Assembly (NCBI GenBank): GCA_964650975.1
Contig: CAZYWA010000205.1
Span: 1 to 12,442, forward strand
Length of the DNA: 12,442 bases
DNA from: CAZYWA01 sp964650975 [NCBI: uncultured bacterium]
GTDB taxonomy: Bacteria; JADJOY01
Reading direction: 5' to 3'
The position numbers were made by a program, and so were the translations under genes. Under the pieces are notes generated by a model, which made no database searches, was not told the DNA's origin, and saw only the letters and a program-made list of their open reading frames with translations. Below are positions 6,922 through 12,442 of this stretch, piece after piece. Every line of letters begins with the position of its first letter. Position 1 is the first letter of the stretch.

Positions 6922-9135
6922 TCACGAAGCGATCGGGACCGCCACCACTTTGTCGAGCGTTTCGAACAACGCCGCGGCGTTGAAGGGCTTCGTCAAGTAC
7001 GCGTCCATCCCAGCGTCTGCACACCGCTCCCGGTCCTCCGCCATGGCGTGCGCAGTCAGCCCAACGATCGCGACGTGTGCTCCGGTCGAGCGCTCCACCG
7101 ACCGGATCTCCGCCGTCGCGGCCAGGCCATCCATCACCGGCATCTGGACATCCATCAAGATCACGTCGAACGGTTGGTGCGCCAACGCCGTGATCGCCTC
7201 GCGACCATTCGTCGCGACCACCACGGAATGGCCGCGCCGTTCGAGAAGCCGGATGGCGACGAGCTGATTCACCGGGTTGTCCTCGGCGAGCAGCACTCGC
7301 AGCTTGTGCGCCGCATCGCGCAGCGAGTATCGCGTGACCAGCGTGGGAACGGCCTCCGGGCGCTCGGTCATCGCCAGGACCGTGCGTATCGCATCCAGCA
7401 GAACCGCCTGCCGCACCGGCTTGGTGAGGTAGGCGGCCACCCCCAGCTTCTTGCACCGCAGGGCATCGCCGCGCTGACCCACCGATGAGAGCATCATGAT
7501 GGTCGGAGTCGCCATCTCGGGAAGCTGCTTGATGCGCTCCGCTAGATCGAACCCGTCCATGTCCGGCATCTGGTAGTCGAGCAGCACCAGTGGGAACGGT
7601 CGGCCCTCGTGCTGAGCCGTGGCCAGCGCCGCGAGCGCCTCGGCGCCGCCCTCCGCCAAGGTCGGCTCCATGCCCCACTGGGTCAGGATCCGCTCCAGAA
7701 TCCGTCGGTTCGTCGCATTGTCGTCCACGACCAGTACGGACAGCCCCGCGAGACCCGAGAGCTCACGCTCCGGCGACTCTCCGGGTGGCAACGCGCTCGC
7801 TTCGAACGACAGCGTGACGTGAAAGCTGGTTCCCTTGCCTTCCTCGCTCTCGATCGAGATCTGGCCGCCCATCAGCGCCACGAGCTGAGACGAGATCGCG
7901 AGCCCGAGCCCGCTTCCTCCGAACCGCCGCGTCATCGACGCATCGGCCTGTATGAACGCGTCGAAGATCGTGGCTTGCTTCTCGGTCGGGATGCCGATCC
8001 CCGTGTCGGTGATCGTGAAACGCAACGTGTGTCGCCCATCCTCGAGACCGACCTGCTCCACGCTGAAGGCGACCTCACCTCGCTCGGTGAACTTGATGGC
8101 GTTACCGAGGAGATTGATGAGGATCTGGCGTAGCCGACCGGCGTCGCCCACCACCACCGCGGGGACCTCGGACGAAACCTGGTACGCGAGCTCCAGTCCC
8201 TTCTTGTGCGCGCGAGGGGCGAGGGACCGGATCGCGTCGTCCAAGCAGCGGTTCAGATCGAACGGAATCGGGTCGAGCTCGAGCTTCCGCGCCTCGATCT
8301 TGGAGAAATCGAGGATGTCGTTGAGGAGGCCGAGCAGCGAATCGGCGGAGCTGGTCACCACCTCCACGCATTCGCGTTGGTCGAAGGTCAGCTCGGTATC
8401 CGCCAGCAATTCGCTCATGCCGATGATGCCGTTCATGGGCGTTCTGATCTCGTGACTCATGTTGGCGAGAAACTCGCTCTTCGAGCGGTTCGCTTGCTCC
8501 GCCTGAGCCTGGGCCTCGCGCGCGCGATCTTGCTCTCGCGACACGTGCTTGGTCACGACCACACCGAGGATCGAGATCAGCACCATGGCCACGACACTCG
8601 CACCGATCTCCGCCGCGATCCGCGTCCGATCCGAGCGCCACGCCTGTTCGTAGAAGGGCGTGTATTCCAGCATCAGTGCCCCGATGTTCCGGCCTGCGCG
8701 CTGAAGCGGTACCACGAGCTGCTTGATTCCCTGGGGATGCTCGGCGCTGACCTCCACGAAAGTACGGGACTTCCCGTCCGCGATCGCTTGGCCCACTTCG
8801 TCGTTCGAGTCGTTGTCCTCCACGGAGCCGAGGTTGCTTCTCAGGACATCCGCAACACGATGCTGATCGGCATCCAGGATCCCGATGTCGCGGCGATTGA
8901 GGGCATGCAGCTCCTCCACGTGGCGCTGCAGCTCCGCTTGATGGTCGATCAGCGACCCATTCGTATCGGCGTGAGAGAGAACGAGATAGCTCAGCACTTC
9001 GGCAACGCCGTTCGCTTGTTGGACGGCCTGCGTCTCGATCCCCCGGGCGGTGCTCCAGACGGCCACGCCACCGACCGCGGCGACCAGGAGCGCCGCGAGC
9101 CCGAAGCCGACTCTCAACAAGTGTTTGCTCTGCAT
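6922..9135 (-). CDS. Membrane hybrid histidine kinase with two receiver domains
   Basis: I chose the ATG at 9135 (737 aa): it is preceded by GGAGCAGG about 7 bases away and is followed at once by a transmembrane helix. The frame is open to 9585, but the added part is low-complexity Arg/Ala-rich. Order of parts: TM1 (about 7-28); a ~140-residue extracytoplasmic sensor of unrecognised, possibly single-Cache-like, type; TM2 (about 176-195); a short coiled coil and no evident HAMP; HisKA with H228 ([10 protein letters not shown]); HATPase with N box NLLGN (341-345), G1 'DTGIGI' (377) and G2 'GGSGLG' (406); receiver 1 with D469-D471, D520 and K572; receiver 2 with E618-D619, D662 and K716. Every catalytic residue I looked for is present. 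It should autophosphorylate and pass phosphate through its receivers. There is no C-terminal HPt, so a separate HPt protein is needed for a full phosphorelay. It converges with the HD-GYP regulator, a likely partner. Confidence 0.95.
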   Translation of the reverse strand: MQSKHLLRVGFGLAALLVAAVGGVAVWSTARGIETQAVQQANGVAEVLSYLVLSHADTNGSLIDHQAELQRHVEELHALNRRDIGILDADQHRVADVLRSNLGSVEDNDSNDEVGQAIADGKSRTFVEVSAEHPQGIKQLVVPLQRAGRNIGALMLEYTPFYEQAWRSDRTRIAAEIGASVVAMVLISILGVVVTKHVSREQDRAREAQAQAEQANRSKSEFLANMSHEIRTPMNGIIGMSELLADTELTFDQRECVEVVTSSADSLLGLLNDILDFSKIEARKLELDPIPFDLNRCLDDAIRSLAPRAHKKGLELAYQVSSEVPAVVVGDAGRLRQILINLLGNAIKFTERGEVAFSVEQVGLEDGRHTLRFTITDTGIGIPTEKQATIFDAFIQADASMTRRFGGSGLGLAISSQLVALMGGQISIESEEGKGTSFHVTLSFEASALPPGESPERELSGLAGLSVLVVDDNATNRRILERILTQWGMEPTLAEGGAEALAALATAQHEGRPFPLVLLDYQMPDMDGFDLAERIKQLPEMATPTIMMLSSVGQRGDALRCKKLGVAAYLTKPVRQAVLLDAIRTVLAMTERPEAVPTLVTRYSLRDAAHKLRVLLAEDNPVNQLVAIRLLERRGHSVVVATNGREAITALAHQPFDVILMDVQMPVMDGLAATAEIRSVERSTGAHVAIVGLTAHAMAEDRERCADAGMDAYLTKPFNAAALFETLDKVVAVPIAS

Positions 9136-9506
9136 CGTCAACCTGCTCCGGGCCGGATCGACGTGCGCGAACGGGATGGCGCCATCCATGGAGCGCGCTT
9201 CGACCGTCGTCCGCCTGCCGATCGTGCCGCGGCTTCGAGCTACTTCGAGGTGCGCAACCGGCGAGGCGGAGCCCGGTGCGGCCGGGGCGATGCTTTCGTC
9301 GCAACTCCTCGTCCACGCCTGCCAAGACGACCGAATCCGTTGTTTTCTCGCCGATTGTCGGAGCAATCCGGGTGCCGGCGGGTTATCCCGATCAGGTCCT
9401 CGCTCTCCGGCTGACGCCAACCTACACCGCGACATTCCCGCGGCTCGTAGGGCGCTCGCGGCCCATCTGGCAACCCTGGCCGCGGCTGGGAACGCCCCCT
9501 TCAATT

Positions 9507-9583
9507 GGTGTGTAACTCTGACCCGGCACCGACAGGAGCGACCGGTTCGTCCTCGCTCCTTCAACCAGCCCGAACGACCGGTC
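9507..9583. mobile_element. REP-like palindrome cluster with a possible transposon-end motif
   Basis: On the minus strand, 9507-9530 reads GGTGCCGGGTCAGAGTTACA plus CACC. The core GGGTCAGAGT resembles conserved sequences seen beside REP-associated (IS200/IS605-like, COG1943) transposase genes. Directly next to it is an 8-bp perfect hairpin, AGGAGCGA (9534-9541) and TCGCTCCT (9553-9560) with an 11-base loop. A second, imperfect palindrome overlaps it: GACCGGTTCG (9540-9549) against CGAAC-GA-CCGGTC (9571-9583). No transposase frame is present, so this would be a solitary scar or a REP copy. The family link is from memory and uncertain; the palindromes are read directly. Confidence 0.4.
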
Positions 9584-9868
9584 ACGAATTGGAACTTGTC
9601 ATCCCGCGTCCGCTCGTCGCTGGGCGGCGTCCACGTCGATACCAGAGCCCGTCACCTCGATCCTGGCCGAGCACGGCAGTGTGAGGTTCGAGGCGCTGTG
9701 CTCCCGATCGCACAAGAGCGACCGCGCGCGTTCAAAGAGCAGCACACTCAACTTCAACGGCGAGTACGTCGATCCCCTTATCGTCGACGAATGGGCCGCC
9801 AGGCCTGTTCGGCACACTGGTTGCACCGGAGACGAATCTTTCGATCATGGTACTCAATCGAATTCCGT

Positions 9869-9874
9869 AGGAGG
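9869..9874 (+). promoter_or_regulatory. Consensus Shine-Dalgarno for the DUF3494 gene
   Basis: AGGAGG lies 5 bases before the ATG at 9880. It is the strongest ribosome binding site in the window and fixes the start of the DUF3494-propeller gene. Confidence 0.85.
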
Positions 9875-9879
9875 GTAGG

Positions 9880-11502
9880 ATGCGGGACTCAACGTGTCGA
9901 CGACTCGAGAAGACGGTTCACTTGTTGTTCATGGCCACACTGGCAAGTGTGCTGGTCTTGCAAGGTCAAGCGGTATCGGCGGCGCCGAGTGTACCGGTAG
10001 ACCTCGGTACGGCGAGTACGTTTGCAGTTTTGACAAAGGCCGGTGTCTCGAATGTCCCGAATACCTCCATCACAGGAAACGTCGGGGTGAGTCCAATTGC
10101 GGCCACCGGAATAACTGGATTTTCCCTGGTGGTCGACAGTTCGGGCAGCTTTTCGAGATCAACCCAGGTCGTCGGAAAAGTCTACGCAGCCAACTACGCG
10201 TCACCGACACCGGCCAACCTGACCACTGCGGTCAGCAACATGGAAACTGCGTACACGGACGCTGCCGGACGATCCTCGCCTGACTTCACCGAGCTGTATA
10301 CGGGAGATCTCAGCGGGAGAACGCTCGCTCCAGGTTTGTACAAGTGGAGCACGGACGTCCTGGTGACGACAAACGTAACGCTCGCAGGGACGCCAGACGA
10401 TGTCTGGATATTCCAGATCGCAGGCGATCTCACCATGGGACCAGGCGCGAGCGTGTTCTTGACTGGCGGCGCATCACCCAAGAACATCTTCTGGCAAGTA
10501 GCCGGTGGCGCCGGTGTAGAGATTGCTACGACTGCACACGTCGAGGGAAACCTCCTGGCGCAGAAGGCGGTCCACATGCGAACGGGCGCGTCATTGAACG
10601 GTAGAGTACTGGCGCAGACCGCTCTTACGTTGGATCACAATACGATTCTGATTCCCCCGTCCAATGGTCCCTGCGGTCGGCGAGTGCTCGATGACTTCGA
10701 CGGCGACGGCAAGTCCGACCTGGTGCTGTTTCAGCCGACGACTGGCACCTGGTTCGTGATGCGGTCCTCGGACGGCATGACGACGCCGCTCGTATACGGC
10801 GACGCGAACTCCTTCACCGTTGCGGCCGACTACGACGGCGACGGCAAGGCGGACATCGCATCCTACGAAGCCTCCAACAGAAACTGGTATACGCGCCTGT
10901 CGTCGAACGACGCCGACACGGTGGTCAACTTCGGCGGCGCCAGCGTCACGCCCGTCCCGAGCGACTACGACGGCGATGGCAAGGCCGACCGAGCCTTCTT
11001 CCGCAACAACACGGGCACGTGGGTCATCACGGGCTCTGCCACTGGGAACATCACGAAGCTCGCGTATGGGGATTCCACGTCCACACCGGTACCTGCGGAC
11101 TACGACGGCGACTGCAAGTCGGACATCGCCATCTACCACGCCTCCAACAGAAACTGGTACACGCACCTGTCGTCGAACGACACCGACACGGTGATCAACT
11201 TCGGCGGCGCCAACGTCACGCCCGTCCCGAGAGACTACGACGGCGATGGCACAGCCGACCGAGCCTTTTTCCGCAACAGCACGGGTATGTGGGTCATCAT
11301 GGGCTCGGCCACCGGGATTACCGCGAAGCTCCAGTATGGGGATTCCACGTCCACGCCGGTACCTGCGGACTACGATGGCGACGGCAAGTCGGACATCGCC
11401 ATCTACGACCAGGCGAACGGACTCTGGCACATCCACCAGTCCAGCACTGGCACCGACCGCGTGGTGAGCTTCGGCGGGCCGGGGTATTTTGCGGTCAACT
11501 GA
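9880..11502 (+). CDS. Secreted DUF3494 (ice-binding-like) domain fused to a six-blade FG-GAP/VCBS-type repeat array
   Basis: The protein is 540 aa, with its start set by a consensus ribosome binding site. A signal peptide spans about residues 1-35 (basic start, hydrophobic core, AVSAA cleavage region). Residues ~40-262 match DUF3494: 'DLGTASTFAVL', 'SITGNVGVSP', 'NMETAYTDAAGR', 'LAPGLYKW', 'DDVWIFQIAGDL', 'PKNIFWQVAG' and 'GRVLAQTALTLD'. This right-handed beta-solenoid family includes ice-binding proteins, but many members are untested or act otherwise in adhesion. Residues 272-540 are six blades of exactly 45 residues, each opening with D(F/Y)DGDGxxD, a calcium-loop motif typical of FG-GAP/VCBS repeats. 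The last blade ends at the stop codon. Blade 4 has DGDC instead of DGDG. The protein is probably exported and calcium-dependent, possibly an ice- or surface-binding adhesin. The DUF3494 half is AT-richer (about 48-65% GC per 60 bases) than the window's typical genes. A strong terminator follows, so it is monocistronic at its 3' end. Confidence 0.93.
   Translation: MRDSTCRRLEKTVHLLFMATLASVLVLQGQAVSAAPSVPVDLGTASTFAVLTKAGVSNVPNTSITGNVGVSPIAATGITGFSLVVDSSGSFSRSTQVVGKVYAANYASPTPANLTTAVSNMETAYTDAAGRSSPDFTELYTGDLSGRTLAPGLYKWSTDVLVTTNVTLAGTPDDVWIFQIAGDLTMGPGASVFLTGGASPKNIFWQVAGGAGVEIATTAHVEGNLLAQKAVHMRTGASLNGRVLAQTALTLDHNTILIPPSNGPCGRRVLDDFDGDGKSDLVLFQPTTGTWFVMRSSDGMTTPLVYGDANSFTVAADYDGDGKADIASYEASNRNWYTRLSSNDADTVVNFGGASVTPVPSDYDGDGKADRAFFRNNTGTWVITGSATGNITKLAYGDSTSTPVPADYDGDCKSDIAIYHASNRNWYTHLSSNDTDTVINFGGANVTPVPRDYDGDGTADRAFFRNSTGMWVIMGSATGITAKLQYGDSTSTPVPADYDGDGKSDIAIYDQANGLWHIHQSSTGTDRVVSFGGPGYFAVN
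10693..11502 (+). repeat. Six tandem 135-bp coding repeats with a 270-bp higher-order period
   Basis: The codons for the DxDGDG loop begin at 10693, 10828, 10963, 11098, 11233 and 11368, exactly 135 bases apart, and the sixth unit ends at the stop. Units alternate in type: 1, 3 and 5 carry a 'TW(F)V...YGD' blade, while 2 and 4 carry 'NWYT.LSSND.DTV.NFGG' and 6 a related form. By hand comparison units 2 and 4 differ at about 13 of 135 bases and units 3 and 5 at about 16. A 270-bp two-blade block has therefore duplicated fairly recently. Confidence 0.92.
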
Positions 11503-11549
11503 ATCGGCTCCGGCGACGACCGGTGTGCGGGGATCGTAAGGTCCGCATC

Positions 11550-11582
11550 GGGCAGGCTCCCAGCATGGAGCCTGCCCTTTTT
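11550..11582 (+). terminator. Intrinsic terminator of the DUF3494 gene
   Basis: GGGCAGGCTCC (11550-11560) and GGAGCCTGCCC (11567-11577) form a perfect 11-bp stem with a 6-base loop, followed by five T residues (11578-11582). It starts 48 bases after the stop codon of the DUF3494-propeller gene. It is the clearest terminator in the window. Confidence 0.93.
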
Positions 11583-11878
11583 ACTCCGGCCCCCGAATGT
11601 AGGGGGAGCATCGCCACAGTCGCCGCGATCGTGTCGCACGGTGTGGAAGAGCGGTTCTGGGGATGCGCGCAGGTCGCAGGGCGAAGATTTCGAGCATCGA
11701 ACATTCGCGTATCGGTTCCCTGGTGGCGAAGGCTCGGGAGCCATTGGGGAAGTCGCCTCGGCACCGATCGGGTGATCGGGTTTCATCCGGCAAGCTCTCC
11801 TGAGGCTCCGATGGATTGAGGCATCCGAGCGTCAAGTGAGGGCGCCCGGTACAGTTGCACGTTGCACGAGCACCTGCG

Positions 11879-12034
11879 ACCCGAGACTAGACCGTTGTAG
11901 CTTCGCAACGTCAGGTCATGGGTGTCGGCGGTGATACCCCGCTCGCGGATCCTGTCCCGAAGCGCTGCCGCCGCGAACTTCGAGACACCCGAACGTGACA
12001 ACCGCCAGCCGACGATCGACCGATCGCACCCTCG
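11879..12034 (-). pseudogene. Relic of an integrase-core (rve, IS3-like) transposase
   Basis: On the minus strand an open frame of about 50 codons reads 'RSIVGWRLSRSGVSKF' then 'AAAALRDRIRERGI' and 'HDLTLRSYNG'. This parallels the middle of rve/DDE transposase cores, where a 'SR.IVGW.L' strand is followed by a helix 'A..LI.......GI' and then 'LT(L/I)HSD(N/R)G'. At the last motif H has become R and the catalytic D has become Y, so the fragment is dead. There is no plausible ribosome binding site, and the frame loses resemblance after 11879. The upstream part runs into the 3' end of the neighbouring gene. The match is from motif memory, without an alignment; a chance frame remains possible. Confidence 0.45.
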
Positions 12035-12058
12035 ATGCCCCGTGCGATTCGCGGGCGT

Positions 12059-12442
12059 TCAGTTCACGCCCACGAGGAGCACGTTGGGGTAGGCGTCCGC
12101 CCAGTAAAGGATGTCCATGTTCTCGGGGTGGAAATGGAAGAACTGCGACCAGCGCGTCGATACCGAGCTGTCGACGCTGCCACTGGCGTAAAGCGTCCAC
12201 GAGCCCCACGCCCCGCCGCTCGGCTTGCTGAAGAAGTACATGTTTTCGCCGTGGCCGCCGACATCGCCCTGCGGCGTGCCATGCCCAAAAATGTGAAGCG
12301 TATTCGAAAGATCGACCCCGAGCGACGGGTCGTGCGTGACCTGGCTGGGGGGCTGCTGGTCACCGAGCCACCCAGCGCCCGCGTCGTACCAGTAGCGAAT
12401 TTCATTGTCGGTGTTGTCGAACGTGATGTGCGCCACGCCGTC
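12059..12442 (-). CDS. 3' end of a propeller-like (BNR/lectin-type) protein, 5' part outside window
   Basis: The minus frame is open from the window's right edge to the TGA at 12059-12061, giving the last 127 residues of a longer protein. The GTG at 12436 is an internal codon. The sequence is rich in aromatic, Gly, Asp and Ser residues, with blade-like stretches: 'AHITFDNTDNEIRYWYDAG', 'GENMYFFSKPSGGAWGSW' and 'PENMDILYWADAYPNVL'. These resemble BNR/sialidase-like or PLL-like lectin propellers that display sugar- or surface-binding faces, but I cannot name the family. The N-terminus and any signal peptide are not visible. It converges on the DUF3494 gene. High Trp/Tyr content and consistent codon use support a real gene. 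Confidence 0.75.
   Translation of the reverse strand, partial: DGVAHITFDNTDNEIRYWYDAGAGWLGDQQPPSQVTHDPSLGVDLSNTLHIFGHGTPQGDVGGHGENMYFFSKPSGGAWGSWTLYASGSVDSSVSTRWSQFFHFHPENMDILYWADAYPNVLLVGVN

Larger units (their letters stand above)
9136..9879. other. Gene-poor region upstream of kinase and DUF3494 gene
   Basis: This 744-bp stretch lies between the divergently transcribed kinase and DUF3494-propeller gene and must hold both promoters. Frames crossing it are extensions or shadows with skewed composition. A minus frame at 9599-9826 contains a mildly protein-like tail but has no start signal or recognisable domain. The notable content is the palindrome cluster at 9507-9583. A TTGCAC at 9821-9826 could be a -35 box, but no good -10 follows at the right distance. 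Confidence 0.55.
11503..12058. other. Gene-poor region with terminator and transposase relic
   Basis: This 556-bp stretch lies between two convergent genes. It holds the terminator at 11550-11582 and a probable transposase remnant at 11879-12034. Between about 11590 and 11870 I see nothing supportable: the frames there are short, overlapping and without recognisable motifs. No terminator hairpin with a T tract is evident for the minus-strand gene ending at 12059. Confidence 0.6.

Noticed and set aside
5735-7678. A 647-codon open frame on the minus strand
   Set aside because: It lies antisense to the HD-GYP regulator and in another frame of the kinase. Both of those have complete, recognisable domains; this product is a composition shadow, apart from the short gap peptide noted separately.
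9136-9585. N-terminal extension of the histidine kinase by 150 codons
   Set aside because: The added residues are Arg/Ala-rich without domain features, and the ATG at 9135 has a better ribosome binding site and leads straight into a transmembrane helix. An ATG at 9189 is possible but less likely.
9599-9826. Minus-strand 75-codon frame with a mildly protein-like tail
   Set aside because: No ribosome binding site, no recognisable domain, and an overlapping plus-strand frame of equal quality.
9050-10000. A 316-codon plus-strand frame
   Set aside because: It overlaps the 5' end of the kinase on the other strand and the start of the DUF3494 gene in another frame, and shows no domain-like composition.
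10591-11436. A 281-codon minus-strand frame with regular repeats
   Set aside because: Its repetition is the antisense image of the 135-bp coding repeats of the DUF3494-propeller gene.
10693-11502. Regularly spaced repeats suggesting a CRISPR array
   Set aside because: The repeats are in-frame coding blades of 135 bases with no unique spacers; the periodicity is protein structure.

Overview
The window is a GC-rich bacterial chromosome fragment with seven supportable protein genes, two of them cut by the window edges. Most reading frames show high third-position GC. Extracytoplasmic beta-propeller proteins dominate, including one with a clear lipobox, and they sit beside two-component signalling genes. 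This mix suits a large-genome environmental bacterium, for example Myxococcota or another deltaproteobacterial-type lineage. That placement is inference: no rRNA or marker gene is present.

Layout. (1) 2-3260, plus strand: two consecutive surface or secreted repeat proteins. The first is a 5'-truncated protein that joins two kinds of propeller-like repeat. The second is a lipoprotein with about eight 'DGG' blades. (2) 3481-4524, minus strand: a lone GT2-family glycosyltransferase of rhamnosyltransferase type. Its 3' part is AT-richer than its surroundings. About 1.2 kb upstream of it has no credible gene but several GC-rich inverted repeats. (3) 5717-9135: two convergent regulatory genes, a REC-HD-GYP response regulator (predicted cyclic-di-GMP phosphodiesterase) and a membrane hybrid histidine kinase with two receiver domains. 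Their domain content recalls the RpfC/RpfG pair, but no HPt domain is encoded here. (4) 9136-9879: a gene-poor stretch with a palindrome cluster next to a motif that resembles the ends of REP-associated transposase elements. (5) 9880-11502, plus strand: a secreted DUF3494 (ice-binding-like) domain fused to six blades of exactly 45 residues with DxDGDG calcium-loop motifs. It has a strong ribosome binding site and is followed by an excellent intrinsic terminator. (6) 11503-12442: a gene-poor stretch holding a probable relic of an integrase-core transposase, then the 3' end of another propeller-like protein on the minus strand.

How the parts fit. The kinase and HD-GYP protein could form a membrane-signal-to-cyclic-di-GMP circuit, which in known bacteria controls motility, biofilm and exopolysaccharide. 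The surface propellers, the glycosyltransferase and the DUF3494 protein would be plausible cell-surface outputs, but nothing in the sequence shows that they are co-regulated. The most distinctive object is the DUF3494-propeller fusion, with its DNA-level higher-order repeat and possible mobile-element scars on both sides. I see no defence system, CRISPR array, tRNA, rRNA or intact mobile element.
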